A stretch of DNA of 64,000 nucleotides. It comes from Gammaproteobacteria bacterium (GTDB lineage: Bacteria; Pseudomonadota; Gammaproteobacteria; Steroidobacterales; Steroidobacteraceae). The notes under the pieces were generated by a model that did no database searches, was not told where the DNA came from, and worked only from the letters and a program-made list of their open reading frames with translations. This document shows, piece after piece, positions 32,083 to 42,122 of the stretch. Location: positions 1-64,000 of the forward strand of contig RFOD01000006.1 in assembly GCA_009926865.1 (NCBI GenBank), in the 5' to 3' direction. Within the stretch, counting starts at the first letter, position 1. The number at the start of each line of letters is the position of its first letter. The position numbers and the translations under genes are program-made.

Positions 32083-34122
32083 ATGCTGATGGATGCCAAT
32101 CTCTGGCTGTGGATGGCCATTGCCGCAGGCGTGGTCGCGGTGCTTTACGGGATCGTTGCGGCGAACTCGATCAATAACCTGCCGGCGGGCAATGCGCGCA
32201 TGCAGGAAATCGCGGCGGCCATTCAGGCGGGCGCGAAAGCCTATCTCAACCGTCAATACTCGACGATCGCAGTGGTCGGCGTCGTGCTGTTTTTACTCAT
32301 GGGCTTGGCACTGGATTGGGCCTCGGCTGGCGGCTTTGCCGTCGGGGCGTTGCTCTCCGGACTCGCCGGATTCATCGGTATGAACGTCTCGGTGCGCGCG
32401 AACGTGCGTACCGCCCAAGCGGCGCATCAGGGATTGAATGCCGCATTGCAAGTCGCCTTTAAAGGCGGCGCGATCACCGGCATGTTGGTGGTCGGCCTCG
32501 GCCTTCTCGGCGTGACCGCGTGGTACATGGCGATGCTGCCTGTTGTCGGCGAAGAAGACGCCCTGCGCTCGCTGGTGGGTCTCGCCTTCGGCGGCTCGCT
32601 CATCTCGATCTTTGCGCGTTTGGGCGGCGGCATCTTTACCAAAGGTGCGGACGTCGGCGCGGATCTCGTCGGCAAAGTGGAAGCCGGCATTCCTGAAGAT
32701 GACCCCCGTAACCCGGCCGTGATCGCCGATAACGTCGGTGACAACGTCGGTGACTGCGCGGGTATGGCCGCCGATCTTTTTGAGACCTATGCCGTGACGA
32801 TCGTAGCCACGATGCTGCTCGGCGGACTGATGCTCAAAGATCAAGGCGCTGCAGCGGTGATTTACCCGCTTGCCTTGGGCGCAGCCTCTATCTTCGCCTC
32901 CATCATCGGCACTTTCTTCGTACGCACGACGGATGGCGGCAAGATCATGAACGCGCTCTATAAGGGCGTGATTGTTTCGGGCCTCATATCGGCGGTGGCT
33001 TTCTGGTTCATCACCGAATCTTTGATGCCGAATAACGCGGTCGCACTCTTTGGTTGCGCCGTCATCGGCTTGCTGTTGACAGCAGCCATGATTGTCATCA
33101 CCGAGTACTACACCGCCACAGAATTCAGCCCCGTGCAAAAGGTCGCTGAAGCGTCACAGACGGGTCACGCGACCAACATCATCGCAGGCCTCGGCGTGTC
33201 GATGAAGTCCACCGCGCTGCCGGTGATTGCCGTCTGTATCGCCATCTGGGGCGCCTATACCCTCGGCGGTTTGTATGGCCTGGCAGTGGCGGCAACGGCG
33301 ATGTTGTCGATGACGGGCATGATCGTCGCACTCGATGCTTACGGTCCAATCACGGATAACGCAGGTGGCATTGCGGAGATGGCAGGCCTCGACAGCAGCG
33401 TGCGTGACGTCACCGATCCGCTCGATGCGGTGGGTAACACGACCAAGGCGGTCACCAAGGGCTATGCGATCGGCTCAGCGGGCCTTGCGGCTTTGGTGCT
33501 CTTTGCCGACTACACCCATAAGCTCGAAGATGCCGGCAAACTGCAGGATTTCTCGCTATCGGATCCCGCAGTAATCATTGGTCTTTTCATTGGCGGCTTG
33601 GTGCCTTACCTCTTTGGCGCCATGGCAATGGAAGCGGTCGGTCGCGCTGCAGGCTCTGTCGTGACGGAAGTGCGTCGTCAGTTCCGTGAAATTCCAGGGA
33701 TCATGGACGGCTCGGCGAAGCCCGACTACTCCAAGGCGGTCGACCTACTCACCCGGGCTGCCATCAAAGAAATGGTGGTGCCGTCCTTGCTACCGATTCT
33801 GGTCCCAATCGTGATTGCCTTTGGCATGAACGCTTTGATGGGTCCGGGCGCAGGTATCCGAGCGCTTGGCGGTCTTCTCATCGGTACCATCGTGACGGGT
33901 CTCTTCGTCGCGATCTCGATGTGTACGGGCGGGGGCGCTTGGGATAACGCCAAGAAGTTCATCGAAGAAGGTCACTGTGGTGGCAAGGGCTCTGAAGCCC
34001 ACAAGGCCGCGGTCACGGGTGACACGGTTGGCGATCCGTATAAAGACACGGCGGGCCCTGCGATCAACCCGCTGATCAAAATCATCAATATCGTCGCGCT
34101 GTTGCTCGTTCCCTTACTCTGA
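32083..34122 (+). CDS. hppA: Membrane-bound proton-translocating pyrophosphatase (K+-independent type)
   Basis: [99 protein letters not shown]. Confidence 0.97.
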   Translation: MLMDANLWLWMAIAAGVVAVLYGIVAANSINNLPAGNARMQEIAAAIQAGAKAYLNRQYSTIAVVGVVLFLLMGLALDWASAGGFAVGALLSGLAGFIGMNVSVRANVRTAQAAHQGLNAALQVAFKGGAITGMLVVGLGLLGVTAWYMAMLPVVGEEDALRSLVGLAFGGSLISIFARLGGGIFTKGADVGADLVGKVEAGIPEDDPRNPAVIADNVGDNVGDCAGMAADLFETYAVTIVATMLLGGLMLKDQGAAAVIYPLALGAASIFASIIGTFFVRTTDGGKIMNALYKGVIVSGLISAVAFWFITESLMPNNAVALFGCAVIGLLLTAAMIVITEYYTATEFSPVQKVAEASQTGHATNIIAGLGVSMKSTALPVIAVCIAIWGAYTLGGLYGLAVAATAMLSMTGMIVALDAYGPITDNAGGIAEMAGLDSSVRDVTDPLDAVGNTTKAVTKGYAIGSAGLAALVLFADYTHKLEDAGKLQDFSLSDPAVIIGLFIGGLVPYLFGAMAMEAVGRAAGSVVTEVRRQFREIPGIMDGSAKPDYSKAVDLLTRAAIKEMVVPSLLPILVPIVIAFGMNALMGPGAGIRALGGLLIGTIVTGLFVAISMCTGGGAWDNAKKFIEEGHCGGKGSEAHKAAVTGDTVGDPYKDTAGPAINPLIKIINIVALLLVPLL

Positions 34123-34150
34123 GCGAGCGAGACGGTCCGCGTCTAAACAC

Positions 34151-34186
34151 GGCGGGCCAGGTCTAAAAAATACGACCTGGCTCGCC
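34151..34186. terminator. Stem-loop between convergent hppA and the minus-strand ORF
   Basis: GGCGGGCCAGGTC / GACCTGGCTCGCC, 13-bp stem with one G-U and 10-nt loop TAAAAAATAC; lacks a strong flanking T tract, so terminator function is tentative. Confidence 0.4.
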
Positions 34187-34558
34187 GATTCGGGTGCGAT
34201 AGGCCCCAGGGGGCTCACGCGGCGCATCTAGATCAGTCGGTGGCCCCATTTCGGGGGCTTTAGGATCCGGTACCAGTAAACGCCACGCCTCTGTCGGTTG
34301 TTGCGCGGCCCAGAAGAGACCGGCTAACCCACGAGGTACGGCCCGGTTCTCGGGAATATCGGGGGGCGGACGGCGTCGCGACTGCACCACAATTTCATCG
34401 AGTTCCGCAGTCCAAGGCTCGTAAAGCTGCTCAGGCGGGATAAATCGCCGCAGGTCGCCCTTGCGCAAATCCAAGCGCGGCGCTGTGTTCGGCGTCGTGG
34501 GACTTGCATCCTGTGCGAGGGCCGATACATTGGCACCCCCCAGAATCCACGGAGTCAC
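34163..34558 (-). CDS. Small hypothetical exported protein
   Basis: Part of ORF 34163..34792; portion not antisense to the M16 gene reads VTPWILGGANVSALAQDASPTTPNTAPRLDLRKGDLRRFIPPEQLYEPWTAELDEIVVQSRRRPPPDIPENRAVPRGLAGLFWAAQQ...; GTG start at 34558 is a guess. Confidence 0.45.
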   Translation of the reverse strand: MTPWILGGANVSALAQDASPTTPNTAPRLDLRKGDLRRFIPPEQLYEPWTAELDEIVVQSRRRPPPDIPENRAVPRGLAGLFWAAQQPTEAWRLLVPDPKAPEMGPPTDLDAPREPPGAYRTRIGEPGRIF

Positions 34559-34562
34559 ACAC

Positions 34563-37337
34563 GTGAGCCAGATCTTGCACGCCGTCAGCCGTCGATTGCT
34601 GCTCATTGCTGTTTTCACCTTGGCCCTCGCCGCCCACGCGGGCGTTTCTCGAGCGGCAGAAGAGCATGCCATACCGGCAGGCATCCAGAAAATCACCTCT
34701 GTGGAGGGGATCACTGAATACGAACTCGACAACGGCCTGAAGCTGCTGCTCTTTCCAGATCCCTCAAAATCGACTGTCACCGTCAATATCACTTACCTCG
34801 TCGGCTCTCGACATGAAGGCTATGGCGAGAGTGGTATGGCGCATCTGCTTGAACATCTCGTCTTCAAGGGCACTCCGCGCTTTCCCAATATCCCGCAGGA
34901 GCTGACCGCTCGCGGTGCGCGTCCCAACGGAACGACTTGGTATGACCGGACCAATTATTTCGCGACCTTCACGGCAAACGATGAAAACTTGCGCTGGGCG
35001 CTCGATCTGGAAAGTGACCGTATGGTCAACTCGTTCATCTCCGCAGAAGATTTGCAGAGCGAATTTTCGGTAGTCCGCAACGAATTCGAATCTGGCGAGA
35101 ACGATCCAGGCGGAGTGCTACTGGAACGGGTCATGTCGACGGCTTATCTTTGGCATAACTACGGGAAGTCGACCATCGGTTCGCGCGCGGATATCGAGCG
35201 AGTGCCGATCGAGAACCTTCGGGCGTTTTATCAAAAATACTATCAGCCCGATAATGCCGTGCTCACCATTGCTGGACGCTTTGATCCTGCCAAGACCCTA
35301 AATTGGGTCAATGAATTTTTCAGCAAACTACCGCGTCCAGAGCGAGCCCTACCGCAGACCTACACGATTGAACCTGTCCAGGATGGAGAGCGTCACGTCA
35401 CTCTACGTCGTGTGGGCGATGTGCAAATCACGGCAGCGGGTTTTCATATACCGCCCGGCGGGCATCCCGATTTTGCCGCCGCACAGATACTCGCTGAGGT
35501 ACTCACGAACGAGCCCTCTGGCCGCCTGTATAAGGCGCTGGTAGAGGCAGGACTTGCCAGTAGCGTCGGGAGCTTCGCTTTTAGCCTAAAAGACCCCGGC
35601 TATATGTATATCGCCGCTGAAGTGCTCAAAGACAAATCACTCGACGCTGCCACGAGTAGTCTCTTGGCTGTCACTGATGGCTTTAAATCTGCGCCCGTCA
35701 CAGCTGAAGAAGTCGATCGAGCGCGTAATCGTTTTTTAAAATTCTTTGAGCAGACCTACAACAACAGCGATCGTGTCGGCCGTGGCTTGTCTGAATACAT
35801 CGCCAAGGGTGATTGGCGACTCTGGTTTCACTATCGCGATCAACTGGAGAAAGTCACTGCGGACGATGTCAATCGGGTGGCTTTGCAATATTTGAAGCCC
35901 GCGAATCGCACCACGGGCGTGTTTTTGCCTGATGCCAACCCCGATCGCTCAGAGGTACCACAAGCACCCGATCCCAAAGAATTACTCGCAGGCTATCAGG
36001 GTAAAGCCGTTATCGCTGCGGGTGAGGAATTTGACCCCTCACCAAGTAATATCTTGGCTCGCACGCGCTCAGAGGCCCTCCCCGGCGGCGCTCAGCTGAG
36101 CCTGCTTTCGAAGACCACTCGCGGTAATGAGGTCACTGCAACGCTGACCTTACGACTCGGCAGTCTCGACTCGCTGCGAGGTAAGGCAAGCGTCGCGTCA
36201 TTCACCGCTGCGATGCTACGCCGAGGCACCACCTCGCGCAGCCTGCAACAATTGAACGACGAGCTCGATCGTTTGAAATCCTCGGTCAGTATTGGCGGCT
36301 CAGGTCAAACCGTCAGCGTCAGCCTACTTTCGACGCGCGATAACCTGCTGCCGACCCTTGAGCTCGTGACAGACATGCTACGTAACCCCGCCTTTCCCGA
36401 AGGCGAATTTACGAAGCTACGTGACGAATGGCTGGCATCGATTGAACAGTCGCGCAGTGACCCGCAATCGTTGGCGATCCGCGAACTCTCGCAACGCTTG
36501 TCGCCTTACCCTGAGGGCGATTTCCGTCGCACACTGAGTTTTGATGACGAAAAAGCTGAACTGATGGCCGTCGAGCTCACGGACCTCAAACAATTTCATG
36601 CGGATTACTACGGTGCGACGCGCGCCACAGCAGCTGTAGTGGGTGACTTTGAAGAAACCACCACCCGAGCAGCGCTCGGCGCTCTACTCGCCAACTGGCA
36701 GGCGCCGATGAAATTTGAACGGGCGAGCGAGCGTTTCTTTGATGTACCCGGCGCAGAGACGCAGATTCTGACCCCAGATAAGGCTAATGCCTTCATGGTG
36801 GCCCAACTCAATCTGCCTCTGCGGGATGATCACCCCGATTACCCCGCACTCGTGATCGCCAACTACATGCTGGGAGGCGGCTTCCTCAATTCGCGACTCG
36901 CGGTGCGAATCCGCCAGCAAGAGGGCATCAGCTATGGCGTCGGCTCTTTCCTCAATGCGAGTCCACTCGATGAGGACGGCTCGTTCGGCGTGTTTGCAAT
37001 TTATAACCCGGAGAACTCCGCCCGCTTGCTCGCCGCATTACGCGAGGAGCTTGCGAAGGTGATTGCGACGGGTTTTAGCGCCAATGAATTACGAGACGCA
37101 CAAACCGGCTGGTTACAAGGGCGTAACCTCAGTCGATCCCAAGATCGAGAGCTCATGGGACGACTGGCAAGTTACCTCTATCTGCAACGTACGCTCGAGT
37201 GGGATCAGGACTTTGAACAGCGTGTCGCAGCGCTGACCGCCGACGAGGTCCAGGCTGCATTTGTACGCTGGATCACGCCGGAGTCACTCAGCATCATCGA
37301 AGCAGGCGATTTCGCCACTGCGAGCGCGCAGCCTTGA
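34563..37337 (+). CDS. M16 family zinc metallopeptidase (two M16 repeats in one chain), exported
   Basis: HLLEHLVFKGTPRFPNIPQELTARGARPNGTTWYDRTNYFATF (HxxEH); second catalytically degenerate M16 half; signal peptide VSQILHAVSRRLLLIAVFTLALAAHAGVSRA from GTG 34563. Confidence 0.9.
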   Translation: MSQILHAVSRRLLLIAVFTLALAAHAGVSRAAEEHAIPAGIQKITSVEGITEYELDNGLKLLLFPDPSKSTVTVNITYLVGSRHEGYGESGMAHLLEHLVFKGTPRFPNIPQELTARGARPNGTTWYDRTNYFATFTANDENLRWALDLESDRMVNSFISAEDLQSEFSVVRNEFESGENDPGGVLLERVMSTAYLWHNYGKSTIGSRADIERVPIENLRAFYQKYYQPDNAVLTIAGRFDPAKTLNWVNEFFSKLPRPERALPQTYTIEPVQDGERHVTLRRVGDVQITAAGFHIPPGGHPDFAAAQILAEVLTNEPSGRLYKALVEAGLASSVGSFAFSLKDPGYMYIAAEVLKDKSLDAATSSLLAVTDGFKSAPVTAEEVDRARNRFLKFFEQTYNNSDRVGRGLSEYIAKGDWRLWFHYRDQLEKVTADDVNRVALQYLKPANRTTGVFLPDANPDRSEVPQAPDPKELLAGYQGKAVIAAGEEFDPSPSNILARTRSEALPGGAQLSLLSKTTRGNEVTATLTLRLGSLDSLRGKASVASFTAAMLRRGTTSRSLQQLNDELDRLKSSVSIGGSGQTVSVSLLSTRDNLLPTLELVTDMLRNPAFPEGEFTKLRDEWLASIEQSRSDPQSLAIRELSQRLSPYPEGDFRRTLSFDDEKAELMAVELTDLKQFHADYYGATRATAAVVGDFEETTTRAALGALLANWQAPMKFERASERFFDVPGAETQILTPDKANAFMVAQLNLPLRDDHPDYPALVIANYMLGGGFLNSRLAVRIRQQEGISYGVGSFLNASPLDEDGSFGVFAIYNPENSARLLAALREELAKVIATGFSANELRDAQTGWLQGRNLSRSQDRELMGRLASYLYLQRTLEWDQDFEQRVAALTADEVQAAFVRWITPESLSIIEAGDFATASAQP

Positions 37338-37440
37338 GTGCGCGATCTTTAGCAATGGCTGACGACTGGTTTACTGGCAGCCGTGTTTGGCGGGAAAATA
37401 ACGCTGACAAGGCCTATTCGATGCGAGGAGTGATGACCGA

Positions 37441-38124
37441 ATGACCGAAGCCGCGACGACCCTGAGCATGGATCTGACGAGCGCCCGTGAGCAAATGATC
37501 CAGCAGCAGCTACGCACCTGGGAAGTGCTCGACAACGAAGTACTACAGGTCTTTGCAACGCTGGATCGCGAACGCTTCGTCCCAGAGGCCTATCGCTCGC
37601 TGGCCTACGCGGATTTGCCGATCCCGCTTGGGCAAGGGCACTACATGCTCGCGCCCAAGCTAGTGGGTCGAATCGTACAAGCCGTCAAACCGGGGCCGCG
37701 CGATCGCGTCCTGGAAATCGGTACCGGCAGCGGGTACCTCACGGCCGCACTCGCACGCCTCGCCTGCAGTGTCCGCACGATTGAGATTCGGGCTGACCAA
37801 GCAAGCCACGCGCAAGCCAGCCTGAAAGCCTCAGGGATCCGGAATGCGGAAGTCGTCACGGGCGACGCCTACGCAGAGGGGTCACTCGGCGAGCGGCTCT
37901 ATGACGTGGTGGTCATCGGCGGCGCACTCGCCGAGCGTGAGCCACGATTCGAGGCGAAGGTCGCGATCGGCGGACGGCTGTTTGCGGTCATGGGTCAGGG
38001 GTCGATCATGACGGCGATGTTGTACGAACACGTGAGTGCGGGTGAATGGCGACAGACCGAACTCTTTGAGACGGCTCTCGAGACACTCGTGGGCGCCCGA
38101 CTCCCCTCGCGCTTCAAATTTTGA
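37441..38124 (+). CDS. Protein-L-isoaspartate O-methyltransferase-like protein
   Basis: AREQMIQQQLRTWEVLDNEVL...RFVPEAYRSLAYADLPIPLGQGHYMLAPKLVGRIVQAVKPGPRDRVLEIGTGSGYLTAALA. Confidence 0.9.
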   Translation: MTEAATTLSMDLTSAREQMIQQQLRTWEVLDNEVLQVFATLDRERFVPEAYRSLAYADLPIPLGQGHYMLAPKLVGRIVQAVKPGPRDRVLEIGTGSGYLTAALARLACSVRTIEIRADQASHAQASLKASGIRNAEVVTGDAYAEGSLGERLYDVVVIGGALAEREPRFEAKVAIGGRLFAVMGQGSIMTAMLYEHVSAGEWRQTELFETALETLVGARLPSRFKF

Positions 38125-38143
38125 CGAACAGGGACCGAATATC

Positions 38144-38464
38144 ATGGTAACGGAACTCTCAGTTGAAGAACTCAAGGCCCGATTGGATGCAGGCGAGAAG
38201 CCGCTCGTGATCGATGTGCGCGAGCCCTGGGAAAGAGACATATCTAAACTCGAGATCGCGCAAGCGATGCCGATGGCGAGCGTGCCGCAACGGCTCAATG
38301 AATTGGATCCTACGACTCCGATCATCGTGATGTGCCGCTCGGGCGGACGCAGCTTACAAGTGGCCCACTTACTCGAGAGCCACGGTTTTCGGTCAGTCAG
38401 TAATTTGACTGGTGGAATTCTGGCTTGGGGTGAACGAATCGACCCCTCTTTGCGTCCATACTAA
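38144..38464 (+). CDS. Rhodanese-like domain protein
   Basis: VIDVREPWERDIS..., active-site loop VMCRSGGRS; ATG at 38144. Confidence 0.93.
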   Translation: MVTELSVEELKARLDAGEKPLVIDVREPWERDISKLEIAQAMPMASVPQRLNELDPTTPIIVMCRSGGRSLQVAHLLESHGFRSVSNLTGGILAWGERIDPSLRPY

Positions 38465-38539
38465 GAACAAGGATTTCGTCTGGGTGGAGAAGCCACCCTG
38501 ACATCTGTTATAGTGTTGTAAAACACCACTGGAGTTATT

Positions 38540-39973
38540 ATGAAGCGCGTCTTGCTGTCGCTGGCAGTGCTGCTGAGCTCAAGCCACACCCTGGTCGCGG
38601 TCGCCGAGGATTCGGTCGACCTGATGGCGGTCTATCAACGAGCGCTCGCTAATGACCCGCAGATCCGCGAGGCCGATGCCCTGCGTCTCGCCGCCCGCGA
38701 GGCGCGCCCGCAAGCCTGGGCGGCGATCCTGCCGCAGATTTCGGCTTCGGCCAGCAAGACCGAATCGGATAGCACCTCCGAGGGGCAGTTCCCCCAAGAA
38801 ATCGTGCAGAACGGGCAAACCGTGGTGTTCAACTTTCTGTCTTCCAGCGATTCGAAGCCAGAGACCGAGCGCTGGAGCGTCGATTTACGCCAGAGCGTTA
38901 TCTCTTGGGATAAGTGGGTGGCGATTAAACGTGCCAGCCGCCAGGTCGCGCAAGCTGAGGCTGATTTTCAGGCTGCGGAACAACAACTCATCCTGCGCGT
39001 CGCTGAGGCGTACTTCAACGTTCTTGCAGCCCAAGATACCGTTGCCGCCCAAAGCTCAGCGTTCGAAGCTATTTCGCGCCAGCTCGAGCAAGCCGAAAAG
39101 CGCTTTGAAGTCGGGTTGATTGCGATCACTGATGTCCAAGAAGCTCGAGCCGCCCGCGATAGCGCCGCAGCGTCGGTCATCGCCGCCAAGCGTCAGTTGG
39201 CGACAACCGAAGAATTACTACGTGAAATCACTGCCGAAAAATTCACCCGCTTGGCAACACCGAGCGATGCGATGCCGCTGAACTCGCCGGCGCCAGCGGA
39301 TGAAGCGCAATGGGTCGATCGTTCTATGGAACAAAACCTCGCCCTGATCTCAAGCCGCCTCGCTGCCGAGATTGCGCGCGATAACGTGCGCGCGTCGTAT
39401 TCGGGGCATCTGCCCTCGGTGGATTTGGTGGTCAGCAAAAGCGAAAGCGATCAGACCAGCCCCATCAACTTTGCCAGTGGCAATGCTGGAACTCGTACCA
39501 GTAACACCGAAGATGAAAGCGTCACACTGCAGGTCAACGTTCCACTCTTCAGTGGCGGCGCAGCGCAATCGCGCGTGCGCCAAACACAGTATCAATGGCA
39601 GGCCGCACGCGAGCGGCTCGCACGGGTCTCTCGGCAAACCGAGCGACTAGCTCGTGATGCTTACCTCGGCGTTCTCAGCGAAATCTCGCGCGTGACTGCC
39701 TTGCGACAAGCCCTCGAATCCAGTCGGACCGCCCTAAAGGCAACCGAAGCGGGCTATGAGGTGGGTACACGCACGGCGGTCGATGTGCTGGAGTCGCGTC
39801 GCAGCCTCGCGGTCGCAGAGACTAACTATGCGCGTAGTCGTTACGACTATATTTTGAACGTGCTGCGTCTGCGCTTGGCCTCTGGCACGCTCGATGCGGC
39901 CACGCTCACAGAGGTTAACGGCTGGCTGCAGAAGATGGATGCGTCGGAGAGCGAGTCGAGCGCGGGCTCATAA
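38540..39973 (+). CDS. tolC: TolC-family type I secretion outer-membrane protein
   Basis: DLMAVYQRALANDPQIREADA; EVGLIAITDVQEARAARDSA; GYEVGTRTAVDVLESRRSL repeats. Confidence 0.92.
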   Translation: MKRVLLSLAVLLSSSHTLVAVAEDSVDLMAVYQRALANDPQIREADALRLAAREARPQAWAAILPQISASASKTESDSTSEGQFPQEIVQNGQTVVFNFLSSSDSKPETERWSVDLRQSVISWDKWVAIKRASRQVAQAEADFQAAEQQLILRVAEAYFNVLAAQDTVAAQSSAFEAISRQLEQAEKRFEVGLIAITDVQEARAARDSAAASVIAAKRQLATTEELLREITAEKFTRLATPSDAMPLNSPAPADEAQWVDRSMEQNLALISSRLAAEIARDNVRASYSGHLPSVDLVVSKSESDQTSPINFASGNAGTRTSNTEDESVTLQVNVPLFSGGAAQSRVRQTQYQWQAARERLARVSRQTERLARDAYLGVLSEISRVTALRQALESSRTALKATEAGYEVGTRTAVDVLESRRSLAVAETNYARSRYDYILNVLRLRLASGTLDAATLTEVNGWLQKMDASESESSAGS

Positions 39974-41267
39974 GCGGCTCTAATAATTGCATGATGCGGG
40001 CCGTGGTGCCCCGATTACGTGCCACGACCTGCTGTCCTGCTTGACCGCGCTGCGCTCGCTCCTCGGGCGAGCGCGCTAAAGTCAGTAAGGCAGCCGTTAA
40101 TTCGGCCGATGAATTGACTGCCTGCAAGCCACCGGCTGTATGCAGGGCATCAAAAATTTCTTGGGTATTGAAGACGTGAGGCCCCATCAACACGGGCACA
40201 CCGAGGGCGGCGGGCTCCAAAGCATTATGCCCACCCACGCCGGGCAGCAAACTGCCCCCCACATAAGCGACATCCGCAGCCGCATAAAAACCCGCTAACT
40301 CGCCGAGAGTATCGAGCAACAGCACCTCGGGCGCGTGGCGTGACGAATCAATGCCTGCAGCGCGATCAGTCAGTCCCTCGGCCTTCGCCAAAGAATGACG
40401 TAAGAAGGGTGTTCCGCTGCGACCGAGAGCTTGCGCGACCGCATCGAAGCGAGTGGGATGTCTCGGCGCTAACACGAACAGCGATTCAACGCCCGCGCGC
40501 TTAAGCGCCTCGCTCGCCTCGAGTAATACACGCTCCTCGAATTCATAGGTACTGCCAGCGACCACCACAAAACGCGACTCAGCACCATAATGCGCTCGCC
40601 ATGCGAGCCCCGCCTCCACCGCGCCGGCAGGCAAACTCGCGTCAAACTTGATATTACCCACCATATGCGTTCGCTCAGCAGGCGCGCCAATCTCCACAAA
40701 GCGCGCCGCATCATCGGCGCTTTGCGCGGCAATCACGAGACCATGACTCAAGGTTTCTCGAAACAGCACCACCAACCGTCGATAGCGTGCGACCGATCGC
40801 GGCGATACAGCCGCGCTCGCCAACACGAGCGGGACATTTCGACGTCCACATTCACGGTAAAGATTTGGCCAGAGTTCTTTTTCGATAATAATCGCCACCT
40901 TGGGCTGAATACGATCAAAGAATCGACCCACCGCGCCCGGCAAATCATAGGGCAGATAGCGCAGCTCTACGCGATCCCCAAAGGCTGTCTGTCCACGCAG
41001 TCGACCCGTCGGGGTCACCGTGGTGAGCACTAAGGCGTGATCTGGGTATCGCTCGGCCAAGGCGTTTAACAGCGGGATGGCGGCCTGAACCTCACCCACC
41101 GACACCGCGTGTATCCAGATCGATGGTCGAGCTAATCTTTGACCGAAACCGAGGCGCTGCGGCAAATCCTGCCAATAGGCCCGATCGTGCAAGCCTCGCC
41201 AAAGAAACCAAAGCATCACGAAGGGCGATAACGCATGCACTAGGATCTGATAGGCCAGCCTGATCAT
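39915..41267 (-). CDS. waaA: 3-deoxy-D-manno-octulosonic acid transferase
   Basis: WIHAVSVGEVQAAIPLLNAL; RHPTRFD; VAYVGGSLLPGVGGHNALEPAALGVPVLMGPHVFN. Confidence 0.95.
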   Translation of the reverse strand: MIRLAYQILVHALSPFVMLWFLWRGLHDRAYWQDLPQRLGFGQRLARPSIWIHAVSVGEVQAAIPLLNALAERYPDHALVLTTVTPTGRLRGQTAFGDRVELRYLPYDLPGAVGRFFDRIQPKVAIIIEKELWPNLYRECGRRNVPLVLASAAVSPRSVARYRRLVVLFRETLSHGLVIAAQSADDAARFVEIGAPAERTHMVGNIKFDASLPAGAVEAGLAWRAHYGAESRFVVVAGSTYEFEERVLLEASEALKRAGVESLFVLAPRHPTRFDAVAQALGRSGTPFLRHSLAKAEGLTDRAAGIDSSRHAPEVLLLDTLGELAGFYAAADVAYVGGSLLPGVGGHNALEPAALGVPVLMGPHVFNTQEIFDALHTAGGLQAVNSSAELTAALLTLARSPEERAQRGQAGQQVVARNRGTTARIMQLLEPLMSPRSTRSPTHPSSAASR

Positions 41268-42121
41268 CTCAGTCCATCCCGGTAGCCGTGCAGCACGTCC
41301 GACCACTGCTCATCGTTAAATGGGCGAGGCGACCCCAACGTCGCCTGAGACCCCTGATCAGATGGGTTTAATGAGTCGCATACCTTCAGCAATGAACGCC
41401 TTAAGCGCGCAAGCACCGCGTCACACCAAAGACCAGGCGTACGTTGACGGCCCCGATCAAAATCGATCAACCAAAGCCCTTCAGGATTGATCAGAACGTT
41501 ATGGGCATTGAGATCGGCATGGTGGATCCCGACCGCATGGAAGCGCGCAACGAGTTGGCCGAGTTCTCGCCAACGCGTCTCGGGCACCACACCCTGCGCA
41601 AGTTCGCTCGCTAAGGTGTGGGAGTCTTCAATCGCCTCGGTCAATAAATCCCCTCGATACCAACGGCCTGTGCGCTCCACCCGTGCAGCCACCACGGTCG
41701 GCACGGGCAATGCAAGAGTTCGCATAGTTTGCAGCAGCTCAAATTCACGCCAGGGGCGCGTCTGCTCATCACGACTAAAAAGATAGCGATCGCCCCATAA
41801 CTTAGCCATCAATCCGCCACGGCGATAATGACGTAAGACCCAAATCTTTGAACTCGCTGCCTGAGTGCCCTCGCCCCCCGGGATCGGGCTTTCAACGAAC
41901 CATGTATTGCCACGACCTTGAGCAACCCCCCGCAGCGCGCCACGATCGCGCCAGTCATCGGGCTCGAACCATGACGCCAATAATCTCGCTCGACTCGACT
42001 CCCCAGCAGCCGATGGCAGATCCAGAAAATTGCCGACCCAGCGGGGGTCATATAGCATCACGCTCGCGCCATCGACGACGCGCTCGATCTTTTCACCGGA
42101 TGTTGCACCGCCGGACTGCAT
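41264..42121 (-). CDS. kdkA: 3-deoxy-D-manno-octulosonic acid kinase
   Basis: VLRHYRRGGLMAKLWGDRYLF; FHAVGIHHADLNAHNVLI; LIDFDRGRQR; 4-bp overlap with waaA. Confidence 0.92.
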   Translation of the reverse strand: MQSGGATSGEKIERVVDGASVMLYDPRWVGNFLDLPSAAGESSRARLLASWFEPDDWRDRGALRGVAQGRGNTWFVESPIPGGEGTQAASSKIWVLRHYRRGGLMAKLWGDRYLFSRDEQTRPWREFELLQTMRTLALPVPTVVAARVERTGRWYRGDLLTEAIEDSHTLASELAQGVVPETRWRELGQLVARFHAVGIHHADLNAHNVLINPEGLWLIDFDRGRQRTPGLWCDAVLARLRRSLLKVCDSLNPSDQGSQATLGSPRPFNDEQWSDVLHGYRDGLR

Positions 42122-42122
42122 A

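Noticed and set aside
32293-33138. 281-aa minus ORF antisense to hppA
   Set aside because: hppA is unambiguous; the antisense product is His/Arg/Glu-rich low-complexity typical of the shadow of GC-rich coding sequence.
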